DNA of 64,000 nt. Source: DATEDA01 sp963789885. Lineage in GTDB: Bacteria; Pseudomonadota; Gammaproteobacteria; Burkholderiales; SG8-39. Numbering within the stretch: the stretch's first letter is position 1; each line of letters opens with the position of its first letter. Position numbers and translations under genes: made by a program. The stretch lies in the NCBI GenBank assembly GCA_963789885.1, contig CAWBNB010000022.1, forward strand, positions 1 to 64,000, in the 5' to 3' direction. Below, one piece after another: positions 45,405 to 54,095 of this stretch. The notes below the pieces were generated by a model. That model ran no database searches. It was not told the DNA's origin and saw only the letters and a program-made list of their open reading frames with translations.

Positions 45405-45665
45405 TCAGGAGTTTGTCATAACCGACTCGATGACCTCGCCGTTGGGCTCGACGAGGCGCACGCGCACGGTGGTCCCGCTCGCCGCCGCCGCGCGCAGATC
45501 ATGCAGCGCCCGAGCGTAGTCCGGATTCGTGCGGGGCATCCGATAGATCCTTGCCGATTCGAGGAACTTCACCGTCGCGTGGTCGGGCTTCTCGTTCACG
45601 CGCGCCACCGTCAGACGGCGCTCGCGCTGGCCGACGTCGGCAGCACTACCCTTGAACTTCGGCAT
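45405..45665 (-). CDS. Small protein resembling the N-terminal domain of the glutaminase-like neighbour
   Basis: An 86-residue protein with GGAGG before its ATG. Residues 18-84 align with residues 9-74 of the protein-glutaminase-like protein encoded 19 bases upstream: LTVA / VTVA, then FLESARIYRMP / LFNERQRIFSLP, then VRVRL / VKVRL and a final I.(S/R)V. So it looks like a free copy of that protein's N-terminal domain. It is the last gene of the four-gene leftward cluster. Possible roles (inference): inhibitor or chaperone of the enzyme. I know no named family. Confidence 0.7.
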   Translation of the reverse strand: MPKFKGSAADVGQRERRLTVARVNEKPDHATVKFLESARIYRMPRTNPDYARALHDLRAAAASGTTVRVRLVEPNGEVIESVMTNS

Positions 45666-45684
45666 GTCCTCCGCGCCGCCGCTG

Positions 45685-46635
45685 TCAGCAGGTCGTCAGG
45701 TTCTGGTAGTTAATCAGCGTGGCTTCGGTAAGCGTGTAGCTCGGGTCAGTGCCGAAGGGGCTGTTCCATCCCGGCGTATAGGCCGAGCCCGGCTGGATCG
45801 AATAGGCGGACACTTTTGCGAGCGGGCTGCAATTCTTGTTCTCTTGCGCCGACAGCCAAGTGCTCAAAAGCACGGGTTTGTCGAACATGCCGGGGTCAAT
45901 CACCATCGCGAGCACGATCGAGAAGCTCCTCGGGAAGCCGGGCAGCCGCAACTTGAGCCGAACACGGACCAGCGGTGCGACGTGGTACCACCAGAAGACG
46001 CAGCAGCCTCCCCACTTGTTCGCCTGCACGGCCAGCGTGTCGTCGTCGTACGGCGCGAAGCTGAACACTTTCTCACAGCAGTAGCGGTACCGCGTCGTGA
46101 TGATCCGGCGCATCTGATGCGCGCGCGCATAGCACCCGTCTCGGACGTATTGGAAGGGAATGCAGGGTGTTACCGAGTACGGGCCCGGCAGGTGGCACGA
46201 GAGCTGCGCGCAGAAATCGAAGATCTCCTTCGCCTTAGCATAGCTCGGGATGATCTTCGTGCAGCGGCGAAAGACGCGCCACTTGAGATAAGCGTCGACG
46301 ATATTGAACTTGGTCGGGTCGATCTTTGCGACGTCGATCGGCACGATCCGGTCGGTTTCCGCCTTGTCGAGCGGGATCCGCGTCCGCGCAAACTCGTCGA
46401 GCTCCCGCTTGCTCGGTGCGCTGACCCGTTGAATAAGCGGGCGCTTGGCATCGAGCCTGACTTTGACCGGGATGCGTTTTTCGAGCGCCTCCTTGAGCAG
46501 GCGTCGCGATTCGTCGGCGCCCTCGGGGAGCGAGAAAATCCGCTGCCGTTCGTTGAAGAGGTACTGGTACGACTTGTCCTTGCCTTTGCGAATGCCGGCG
46601 ACGGTGACGAGGTCGGTTTCGCGGGTGATTACCAT
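45685..46635 (-). CDS. Protein-glutaminase-like papain-fold deamidase
   Basis: A 316-residue protein. The centre matches bacterial protein-glutaminases (protein-glutamine deamidases, PF18626 type): RDGCYARAHQMRRIIT with candidate nucleophile Cys168, a CCEKVFSF stretch, GGCCVFWWYHVAPLV with His218, and VIDPGMFDKP with Asp247, giving the Cys-His-Asp triad. Residues 1-75 are a separate small domain shared with the next gene; 76-150 may be a pro-region. No signal peptide is visible, unlike the secreted Chryseobacterium enzyme. It lies in a leftward cluster with a papain-like peptidase. Ribosome site GGGAGA before ATG 46635. Confidence 0.75.
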   Translation of the reverse strand: MVITRETDLVTVAGIRKGKDKSYQYLFNERQRIFSLPEGADESRRLLKEALEKRIPVKVRLDAKRPLIQRVSAPSKRELDEFARTRIPLDKAETDRIVPIDVAKIDPTKFNIVDAYLKWRVFRRCTKIIPSYAKAKEIFDFCAQLSCHLPGPYSVTPCIPFQYVRDGCYARAHQMRRIITTRYRYCCEKVFSFAPYDDDTLAVQANKWGGCCVFWWYHVAPLVRVRLKLRLPGFPRSFSIVLAMVIDPGMFDKPVLLSTWLSAQENKNCSPLAKVSAYSIQPGSAYTPGWNSPFGTDPSYTLTEATLINYQNLTTC

Positions 46636-46800
46636 GGCGTGTCTCCCGGCGGTTGGCCTGGCGCGGAACGGTCGGTGCGGTCGTAAGGTGCAGGCGTCAG
46701 AAATGCGCGATCGGTGGGATTACTAGCGCCCGCGAGGCCTCCTCTCGCTTGCTGGTTGGGAAGGACAGGCCGCCTCGTGCTCGCGTGACCCTGCCGCAGC

Positions 46801-47271
46801 CTACTGGACGATAGGCTCGGCCCAAACGGCTTCACCGGCGACCAGGATGCGGCGCCGTGTGCCGTCGGCTGCGGTACCAATGACCTCCCAGGCCAGCCGG
46901 TCGGGGTGACGATGATAGGAGAGTCGGGGACGTGAGAGCTGTTCGGATGAAAGCGCAATGCGCGACGCACGGGCAATGATCTGCGACTCATCCAGCCAGT
47001 CCTGCACTAGATGCGGATGCTCACCACGGTGGTCCCAGGCGGCGTACCGGTGGAACGTCCCGTCCCGTTCCAGCTGGATGAAGCCGAGCAGGCGAGCGGC
47101 GAGCGCGACCGGCACCACCCATCCAGCCATAGATCCGTCGGGCGCGACGAGCGCGATCGGGTCAAGGATCCGTCCGCCCCTCCGCGCCAAGTCGTCGTCG
47201 GCGACGCGAGACAGCAAGACATCAGCCGCGATCGCTCGAGCCTCTTCCTGCGAAATCGAGCGCTCGCCCAT
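46801..47271 (-). CDS. Hypothetical protein in the glutaminase/peptidase cluster
   Basis: A 156-residue protein starting 4 bases after the papain-like peptidase stop, so translationally linked to it. It opens with a helical part (SISQEEARAIAADVLLSRV), then has a strand-rich middle and ends RLAWEVIGTAADGTRRRILV, which has the feel of PepSY-like inhibitor domains, though I cannot confirm that. No signal peptide. Given its place it may regulate or assist the peptidase. Confidence 0.65.
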   Translation of the reverse strand: MGERSISQEEARAIAADVLLSRVADDDLARRGGRILDPIALVAPDGSMAGWVVPVALAARLLGFIQLERDGTFHRYAAWDHRGEHPHLVQDWLDESQIIARASRIALSSEQLSRPRLSYHRHPDRLAWEVIGTAADGTRRRILVAGEAVWAEPIVQ

Positions 47272-47275
47272 GCGA

Positions 47276-48463
47276 TTAGGCCCGCTGCACAGCGGCTGTG
47301 AAGGTCCGCCGATAGCTAGATGTGTTGAAGTTCTCCCAGCGCGTGATCACGCCGGCATTGGGCGGCCACGGATCGTAGACGAGCAGCCCCTGGAACGGGG
47401 GCTGACCAATTAGAGATAGAAAGCTTCGACTGTAACCCGCGACCGTGCGCGAATGCCCTGGGATGAAGCTGATGAGCGGGCGGTTCTGGTTGACCTCGCT
47501 GACGAACTCCGTGAAGGTGGGGCTGGTATTCATGTTGGCCACGAGCGCATTGCGGCTCAGGCTTTCGAGCGCCACCACGACGTCTCCGTCCCGCGAGTAG
47601 GGAAGCCCAATCGGGTTCGCCAGCGTACCGAGGCAGAGCTCCTGTGCGACACGGACCTGGGTGTACTCGTATCGGTAGAAGTCCAACACCATCTGGACGC
47701 TCGCGGCTACGCACCAGACGTTGGTCTCCTGGCCCCGCAGCTCGTAACAGGGCACGTGGTCGGTGCCGCGCGAGCTGTAGTGCAGCTCGCGCGTCTCCAC
47801 CAGCTTGATGCGATCAGTGATTTTCAGACGCTCCTGAAAGAGCGCGCTATCGATGGTTGCCAGGTCCCGCACATTGATCTTGGGCCCGCGCCGCCAGCGG
47901 TTGATGCGGCTCATGTATCGCTCTTCACGCTCTGCCCGTTGATCGTCAGGCATCTCGTCGAGAAACGACCATCGCTCGAAGTTCGACGGGGTCTCGTAGC
48001 GATCGCTGCGGGTCGACGGCGGGACAGGTACCCAGGTGAAGAGCTCGAGGAGGGCCAGCTCCTTGCCCTGCGCCAGGAACTGCAGTCCTAGTTTCGGGAA
48101 GCTGTACGCCACGAAACGCGCCTCGATGCCCTCCTTCACGCCAAGGGCACGCGCCGCCCTCGTGCCGGTCTTGAGCAGCGCGTCGGCGTCCCAGGCGGCG
48201 CCGCTGCCGCTGGCGATGTATGGCTCGCCAACGGCCGGGTGCGCCGCGATGTCGACGTATCCCCCCTTCCCACGGGCCTCGCCGAGCGGGATACGCCAGA
48301 ACAGGAGCTGACCGTTCAGGTCGTAGACAGGTGTACGGCGATCGAGGGCAATCGGCTTGCGCTCGAGAGACTCGGGCAGCAGCCGCAGTGTTCGGAGATG
48401 ATTGAGCTCCATCCACGCGACGAGCGGCAGATCTTTGGCGAGATTGGGCGACTGTGCAGCCAC
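47276..48463 (-). CDS. Papain-like cysteine peptidase (C39/C70-like)
   Basis: A 395-residue protein. GTG 48463 was chosen because AGGAGG lies 9 bases upstream; the frame is open to 48538. The C-terminal half is a papain-like peptidase: ETNVWCVAASVQMVLDFY (Cys251), PGHSRTVAGYS (His337) and LLVYDPWPP (Asp364). The N-terminal 230 residues contain no motif I recognise; PVYDLNGQLLFWRIPL and YVDIAAHPAVGEPYI suggest a beta-rich domain. It is the first gene of the four-gene cluster and could process the glutaminase-like protein (inference). Confidence 0.75.
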   Translation of the reverse strand: MAAQSPNLAKDLPLVAWMELNHLRTLRLLPESLERKPIALDRRTPVYDLNGQLLFWRIPLGEARGKGGYVDIAAHPAVGEPYIASGSGAAWDADALLKTGTRAARALGVKEGIEARFVAYSFPKLGLQFLAQGKELALLELFTWVPVPPSTRSDRYETPSNFERWSFLDEMPDDQRAEREERYMSRINRWRRGPKINVRDLATIDSALFQERLKITDRIKLVETRELHYSSRGTDHVPCYELRGQETNVWCVAASVQMVLDFYRYEYTQVRVAQELCLGTLANPIGLPYSRDGDVVVALESLSRNALVANMNTSPTFTEFVSEVNQNRPLISFIPGHSRTVAGYSRSFLSLIGQPPFQGLLVYDPWPPNAGVITRWENFNTSSYRRTFTAAVQRA

Positions 48464-48822
48464 GGCTGTGCCTCCTGGATGCGGACGGTTCTGAAGGCTA
48501 GTGGCCCCGGTGCAGACGCGGGCCTGAATTCCGTGCAAAGGGAATCACATTTGCGGCGACCGCACCATCCGGCAAAGGTACTAGTGCCAGACTTGATACA
48601 CCGCGCCGTAACCAAATCGAAGTGGATCTGCAGCCGTCCCATAGCGGGCCGCACGTGGGGATGTGAGACGACCCGGGGGTTGAGATGCCTCATAGCAGAC
48701 GGTTGTGAAGACTATTTCACAGCCAGGAGCCGGCGCTGCAAGAGTCCGCCTGCCGCCGGGCGTAATCTCATGGCCTGTTTGCGGTCGGGTTGCCGACCGC
48801 TCATATCGATTCCGAGGGGCAG

Positions 48823-49323
48823 ATGCAAAGGGTTTTCCGAGTCTCCGCCAATGCGCTGGCGCTCGCCATTGCCGTAATGCTCGTCACGGACATGGCACTC
48901 GCCGAGAAACCCTCGCTGGCCGGCAAGGGCAAGGATAAGGACCGCGAGCAGAGCGAACAGCGCTACGACCGCGGTGATGGCGCCAGCCGCGGCGGCGACG
49001 TGCGCGTTAGCATTCAATTCGACACGCGTCAGCAGACGGTCGTTCGCGAGTACTACGGAAAGGAGTTTAAAGTCGGGCACTGCCCGCCGGGCCTAGCGAA
49101 GAAGAAGAACGGCTGTATGCCGCCCGGCCAGGCCAAGAAATGGCGGCGCGGCTCGCCCCTGCCCCGGGACGTCGTGTTCTACGACTTGCCACCGAAGCTG
49201 GTCGTAGAGATTGGACTGCCCCCGGCGGGGCACCGCTACGTGCGCGTGGCGAACGACATCCTGTTGATCGCAGTCGGCACCGGCATGGTCCTCGACGCGA
49301 TCGAGGATCTCAACAGGATGTAG
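48823..49323 (+). CDS. RcnB-like small periplasmic protein
   Basis: A 166-residue protein. ATG 48823 follows GAGGGGC; the signal peptide ends near MALAEKP. A charged, disordered stretch (KGKDKDREQSEQRYDRGDG) comes next, then GHCPPGLAKKKNGCMPPGQA with two cysteines and the RcnB-type end GHRYVRVANDILLIAVGTGM. RcnB proteins act in the periplasm in metal balance; many relatives have no tested role. It is divergent from the peptidase cluster, with 359 bases between starts in which I see no clear promoter. Confidence 0.72.
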   Translation: MQRVFRVSANALALAIAVMLVTDMALAEKPSLAGKGKDKDREQSEQRYDRGDGASRGGDVRVSIQFDTRQQTVVREYYGKEFKVGHCPPGLAKKKNGCMPPGQAKKWRRGSPLPRDVVFYDLPPKLVVEIGLPPAGHRYVRVANDILLIAVGTGMVLDAIEDLNRM

Positions 49324-49439
49324 GGGTCGGCTCCTGGCGCGGTCTGGCCCCTCTAGCAGTCTCCGGCCGCGCCGATGTCGAACGTTCAAGGTCTGCTATC
49401 GGGAGGGAGAGTCAACCGCTCGATGGACCGCTTTGGGTC

Positions 49440-49850
49440 CGTCTACAGCCGCTGAGATCTACACCCGGAAACGGTGATCGCGCGTCTGACCCCAGAGTTG
49501 GTCGAATCGGCTTGTCCCGAACTAATTGTCGGAAAGGAGTAACTAACTGATCGAAACGGGGGTGAAACCGGGAAGTATTCGGGACAGTTCCGCCCTAAGT
49601 CACTGATACGACTTCCCTTCAACTCTCCATGGGGTGCAGGGGGTCGAGTGTTCGAATCACTTCGCCCCGACCAAATTCAACGACTTAGCTGGGGTGAAGC
49701 TTAGAAGGGTCTAAGCGTTTGCTCGACGGCGTCTAAGTTTTCGTCCGGTAGAGTCCCCATCCAACTCGAATGCGCGCGTGGACGAGAGCATGCGCGTGCC
49801 GGGTCTCGCGTGACCCCCAGAGAGGTGGGTTGTTTGCGGGGCTCTCTGGG
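49440..49850. repeat. Composite att repeat D: arm motifs plus tRNA-Pro(GGG) 3' half
   Basis: Arms TTGTCCCGAA (49512-49521) and TTCGGGACAGTT (49578-49589); tRNA-Pro 3' half at 49629-49673. The 60 bases before the left arm (from about 49440, GTCTACAGCC ... CCCGGAAACG) are shared with copy E. On the right, hairpins GCTTAGA/TCTAAGC (about 49700) and CCCAGAGAG/CTCTCTGGG (49816-49850) are shared with E and F. The gap 49324-50102 holds only this element; 49851-50102 shows nothing. Confidence 0.88.
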
Positions 49851-50102
49851 CTAGGATGATGCGTTTCATTGATCCCCCTTATTGATCGACGGGGCGCACC
49901 GTTAGTCGCCTATGGGTCATTCTAGCGGAGCCGGTGGCGAGGACTATGGAAGGATGCGAAGCCCGTGCCGCCATGGGAGTTCAGGACAACACGAGGCGAT
50001 CTAGCCACCACAGTGCGGCGAGTTCGCGCGGCGGCACGGCGCCGATCGAGGCAGAGAGGGAAGGAGAGCTGGTAGCGGCTGCCCGGGGCGGCAGCCGGGA
50101 GA

Positions 50103-51086
50103 TCAGCGGAAGAAGCTCGTCAGCAAATGCATCAGCCATTGCCAAGGCGACGCGAACACCGTGGCAACCGCTCGAGCGATTGCCTGCTGGTGAGCTCGCG
50201 CTTTGGCCGACTGCTCGAGCTGAATGCCGCTCGCGGCCAGGCGATTGATGACGTTCTCCGCGCTGAATCCCTGGAACTTGGGCCTGTCGTCGCCGGTGCT
50301 GATCTTCACCTGCAGCGGGAGCCGTAAGCGGTTCAGGGCACGCTGCACAGCCCGCTTCAGCCGCCATGATGCGGCCCCGCCGATGTAGATATCCGCGTCG
50401 CCTGCCTGCTGCGCGAAACCGTGGAAAGCGACGCCGTAGGAGAATCGTCGCGACAGGAGCGACCCGAGCAGCGGGAACGATGCCGGGTGAAGGTCGTCGG
50501 AAGTGATGTGGAAGCGGTCGGAAGCGCCTTTGATCGAGTCCCCGAACCCTTTGCATGACCACAGCGACGCGGTGAAGCCGGAGGCCCGCACGTCTGCGGC
50601 GGTCGCTGCGGCCTGCTCGTCGGTGTGTGGCTCGATCAGGCCGCCGTGGGGCGCAATCGCGACGAAGTAGGTGTCGTCGGCGCCGTCCTCGGCGAGCTCG
50701 AAGAAGCGGACTCCCGGGGGCTCGTTGGGCAACGGCGGCGCGTCAAGCACCCGGGCCGCGATCGTCGCTTCGAGCTCGGTGTCGGTTCCAAGGCGCTCGC
50801 GGCCGGCCTGGCCGGTGCGAACGACGTTTGCCCGGGGGGGTTGGTCCGGATTCGCCTCGCTGACCGTGTAGATGGCGACGAAGCGGGCGTCGTCCGTTCG
50901 CGTGATCCGGATCTGCTGGCCGACCGCGCGACCGATCGCGGCCAGCGCAGCCGGGTCGGCCGAGCAGCGCTCCGCCTCGTTCTTGAGCGAGTCCTGCTCG
51001 GGCAAACGAAGCTTCGAAATACGCGCGTCGTAGTGCGTCGCTGCAACCTTCTGCTGCATGTTCTCGGTCGATCTGCTGCTTAACAC
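50103..51086 (-). CDS. Poly-gamma-glutamate hydrolase family protein (phage PghP/YjqB type)
   Basis: A 327-residue protein. The zinc-peptidase motifs of the gamma-PGA hydrolase family (PF05908) are present: IAPHGGLIEPHTDEQA (His147, Glu152), SLWSCKGF, HITSDDLHP (His193) and GVAFHGFAQQ (His222). In Bacillus phages such enzymes cut the poly-gamma-glutamate capsule; in proteobacteria their role is not clear. The GTG at 51086 gives the longest frame; an internal ATG at 51059 is equally possible, and neither has a strong ribosome site. No signal peptide. Confidence 0.8.
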   Translation of the reverse strand: MLSSRSTENMQQKVAATHYDARISKLRLPEQDSLKNEAERCSADPAALAAIGRAVGQQIRITRTDDARFVAIYTVSEANPDQPPRANVVRTGQAGRERLGTDTELEATIAARVLDAPPLPNEPPGVRFFELAEDGADDTYFVAIAPHGGLIEPHTDEQAAATAADVRASGFTASLWSCKGFGDSIKGASDRFHITSDDLHPASFPLLGSLLSRRFSYGVAFHGFAQQAGDADIYIGGAASWRLKRAVQRALNRLRLPLQVKISTGDDRPKFQGFSAENVINRLAASGIQLEQSAKARAHQQAIARAVATVFASPWQWLMHLLTSFFR

Positions 51087-51330
51087 GAAGCTGGCATGCG
51101 GAAGACCCTAACGCATGGCGTGGTGCCATTGCTATAGACCAGAGAGGCTAGGACTTCCGCAGGTGCGTTTGCACGGACGTCACGCTCAGCTCCGGTTGCG
51201 TCGCGATCGCGAGGTCAGCGAAGCGCCCCCCGAAACTCGGACGACTACTCGCGGTCTGCGGCTTTCGGTTTTCGCGAACGCGCTTCAAAAGCCTGTTGGC
51301 TAACCTGAGAGGATGTCTGCGACAAACGGC

Positions 51331-51804
51331 TCAAAACGAAGCGCAGGATTCGCCGTCGACACGCACTACCGACTCCTGCTGATGCTTATCTTTGTAAGAA
51401 GTGCGAATCTCGTCGATGTCCTGACTGCTTCGACGGTCCGACGACGGATAAAGTACAACGAGCACGCGAGCGCTTTCCCGAACGATGAGTCCCCGGGAGT
51501 CTTTGAACTGGCCGCTGCCCGGCACGACGGTGAACCCATGCGGGAAGCGCGGCGTGACCTCCGTATCGATGAAGTGTTGGAACTCCGCGTCGGTGACGGT
51601 GGACCCGTTACGTTTCGATAGGCCCAGCAAGAGCTCCGTCCTGTTGAAAGGCTTTCCGATCGATGATGCGGCGCAGGGCTGCCGAATGCTCTGACCGTCG
51701 GGTGTCGCCCAGAGACGCTCAGACAGCAGGGCTAGAAAACAGACTAGAACGACAGCGAGGCCGGCAAGGTCGCGGGAAGGGTGCGGGAGCATGTTCTTGC
51801 TCAT
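51331..51804 (-). CDS. DUF3574 family protein, probably exported
   Basis: A 157-residue protein. Hydrophobic residues 13-30 (LAGLAVVLVCFLALLSERL) form a signal peptide or anchor. The remainder follows DUF3574: ELLLGLSKRNGSTVTDAEF, EVTPRFPHGFTVVPGSGQF, RVLVVLYPSSD and ESVVRVDGESCASF. The function of this family is unknown. It is transcribed toward the PGA hydrolase gene, with 244 bases between them; the two are the only genes of module 4. Confidence 0.78.
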   Translation of the reverse strand: MSKNMLPHPSRDLAGLAVVLVCFLALLSERLWATPDGQSIRQPCAASSIGKPFNRTELLLGLSKRNGSTVTDAEFQHFIDTEVTPRFPHGFTVVPGSGQFKDSRGLIVRESARVLVVLYPSSDRRSSQDIDEIRTSYKDKHQQESVVRVDGESCASF

Positions 51805-52095
51805 TCATGATGGACAATCGGTGCGCCATACGCCGCGATCGGAGGATCAGATTCATGCCGTCTCCAGCCTAGCGCGACGAAGCGAGTGTGCACCTTCGCG
51901 GCCGCGACGGGAGGGGAATATTGCCGAGCTGGAACGGGAGGTGCCGAATTTATCTGAAATCAATCCGCCCAGCGGCGGACTTCGCTCTATGCACTCAAGC
52001 ATCGACGCTTCGAGTGGTCAAGGATGCGCCCGATGAACCCTGAGTCTTCGATCGGCTAAGTGACCGCTATTCGGCGCTCCGCGAAATCCGCGAAG

Positions 52096-52133
52096 GTCCG
52101 CTTCCCTAGGGCACGACAGACAGGAGCGGGTCG
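52096..52133. repeat. 38-bp dispersed intergenic repeat, copy 3
   Basis: GTCCGCTTCCCTAGGG ... CAGGAGCGGGTCG, same length as the copies at 42547-42584 and 45065-45102. It ends where the left flank of att repeat E begins. The surrounding gap 51805-52872 has no gene I can support. Confidence 0.5.
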
Positions 52134-52690
52134 TCTACAGCCGGTGAGATCTACACCCGGAAACGATCATCGCGCGTCTGACCCCAAAGTTGGTCGAACC
52201 AGTTTGTCCCGAACCAACTGCCCGAAACAGGCAACTACTTGGGTCTAAAGGCCTGATCCGCGGAAGTGTTCGGGACAGTTTCGATTTAGGTTTCTGATAA
52301 CGCTCGTTTCCGGATCTGCATGTGGGTGCAGGGGGTCGAGTGTTCGAATCACTTCGCCCCGACCAAAATCAACGACTTAGCCGGGGTGAAGCTTAGAATT
52401 GTCTAAGCGTTTGCTCGAAGGCGCCTAAGTTTTCGTCCGGTAGAGTCCCCATCCAAGTCGAATGCGCGCGTGGACGAGAGCATGCGCGTGCCGGGTCTCG
52501 CGTGACCTCCAGAGAGGTGGCTTGTTTTGCGGGGCTCTCTGGGGTTCAGAGGGCGATCGCGGATCCCAAACGGGCGTGCGGTTGTAAGAGAGCCTGCGAT
52601 CGTTTCAACTTGACGACAACTCGCAGTGGTTCAGGCGAACGGTGGTGATTGAGTAGCTCCTCGGCCAGGCCTTACCGTCCGCGTTCGGGC
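52134..52690. repeat. Composite att repeat E: arm motifs plus tRNA-Pro(GGG) 3' half
   Basis: Arms TTGTCCCGAA (52204-52213) and TTCGGGACAGTT (52269-52280). The tRNA-Pro 3' half at 52320-52365 has one extra base in the anticodon loop (ATGTGGGT). The left flank matches copy D. The right flank, to about 52690, matches copy F for about 320 bases, including the CCAGAGAG/CTCTCTGG hairpin (52509-52542) and TGATTGAGTAGCTCCTCGGC. Module 5 therefore lies between direct repeats of nearly 500 bases. Confidence 0.88.
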
Positions 52691-52872
52691 CATTTTCGGT
52701 CGTTGATCAACACAGATTCTTTGCTGGAAAGCCGCCGTTGGATTCGTCGTAGATTGGCTGGCTCGCCCCGAATCCCTGCACCCACACGTCAGAGCACCGG
52801 TGGTGGCCGCCTAACGAGGCGGAAGCAGACGGCGCGATAATGGCCGCCGACTGCTGCACCCAGGTGGGGCCT

Positions 52873-53931
52873 GTGAGTAAGATGATCTTGTTCGTCGGAG
52901 CCGGGGCGATCGGCAGCTACATCGGCGCGTTCCTGTCGCGCGCCGGGCACGACGTGACGCTGGTCGACGCGTGGGCCGAGCAAGTGGAGACGATCCGCCG
53001 GCAGGGCATCGCGGTGACCGGTCCGCACGATCCGTTCACCGCACGCCCCAAGGCCATGCACCTGCACGAGGCCCAGCGGCTGCCGCGCGACTTCCAGATC
53101 GTCTTCATCGCCATGAAGGCCTACGACACGGCTTGGGCTGCGCAGCTCGCCCTGCGCCACGCCGCCCCCGACGGCCTCATCGTGTCCTCCCAGAACTGCT
53201 GGCCCGACCCGATCGTGGCCGCCGTCACCGGCGCGCAGCGCACCGTCGGGCTCGTCATGTCTAAGATCGGCGTGGCGCTGTGGCGGCCTGGCGAGGTCGA
53301 GCGTGGCGCGGAAAAGGGTCAGGCCCACGGTCACGATGTCTTCCGCGTCGGCGAGCACGACGGCCGCATCACGCCGCGCGCCAAGGAGCTGGCCGAGATC
53401 CTTTCGGTGATCGACGGCTCGCAGGTGACCGACAACCTCTGGGGCGAACGCTGGTCGAAGCTCTGCGCCAATGCGATGGGCAACCCGGTGACGGGTATGT
53501 CAGGCCTTGGCTCCTTCGAGATCGCCGCGAGCGAAGCCGGCCGCGCCATCACAATCCATCTCGCCGGCGAGTCCGCGCGCGTCGGGATCGCGCTCGGCTA
53601 CCGCGTGCCGAAGTTCAACGGCGAGAGCGTCGAGCGCTGGGCCGACTCCGCGCGGCGCGAGACGTGGGACTCGCTCGACACGATGCTCACGCCCAAGTCC
53701 GCGATCGGCCGCAACTGGCGCGCCTCGATGGCCCAGGACGTCGCGAAGGGCCGCCCGACCGAGATCGATTACATGAACGGCCACGTCGTGGCCCAGGGCA
53801 AGATCGCCGGCGTGCCGACTCCCGTCTCCGTCGCGACCGTGGAGATGGTGAAGGACGTGGAAGCCGGCCGGCGCAGGCAGGCCCCGGAGAACATCGTCGA
53901 GGTGCTGAAGCGCGCCGGCGTGTGGGCCTGA
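52873..53931 (+). CDS. Ketopantoate reductase-like NAD(P)-dependent oxidoreductase (ApbA/PanE family)
   Basis: A 352-residue protein. The Rossmann motif MILFVGAGAIGSYIGAFLSR is at the N-terminus; AMKAYDTAWA and NLWGERWSKLCANAMGNPVT (the Lys/Asn region of PanE) and a C-terminal SMAQDVAKGRPTEIDYMNG follow, as in this family. GTG 52873 has AGGTGGGG upstream; ATG 52882 is the alternative. It is longer than PanE (about 300), and such longer members often reduce other 2-keto acids. Followed by an amidohydrolase in the same direction, 164 bases on. Confidence 0.88.
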   Translation: MSKMILFVGAGAIGSYIGAFLSRAGHDVTLVDAWAEQVETIRRQGIAVTGPHDPFTARPKAMHLHEAQRLPRDFQIVFIAMKAYDTAWAAQLALRHAAPDGLIVSSQNCWPDPIVAAVTGAQRTVGLVMSKIGVALWRPGEVERGAEKGQAHGHDVFRVGEHDGRITPRAKELAEILSVIDGSQVTDNLWGERWSKLCANAMGNPVTGMSGLGSFEIAASEAGRAITIHLAGESARVGIALGYRVPKFNGESVERWADSARRETWDSLDTMLTPKSAIGRNWRASMAQDVAKGRPTEIDYMNGHVVAQGKIAGVPTPVSVATVEMVKDVEAGRRRQAPENIVEVLKRAGVWA

Positions 53932-54095
53932 CCGCTTGGTCACCGACTCGCGAAGACCCCCGTGCCGGATCCAGCGCATCCCGGATGACCTGGTCGTCTT
54001 CGCGCGCTTCGGGGGGGACAGGAGGCCGCTCCCATCCCGGTTCCGCGTTAACCTTACACGGCGCCGTTAGAGGGTCTCCGATCCCAGGAGAAGCG

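Noticed and set aside
44996..45421. Rightward 141-residue gene with a TAGGAGG site
   Set aside because: It runs through the 38-bp repeat, lacks protein-like composition and has no recognisable motif.
49816..49850. CCCAGAGAG/CTCTCTGGG hairpin in att flanks as a rho-independent terminator
   Set aside because: No T-run follows in any of the three copies, so I list it only as part of the repeat.
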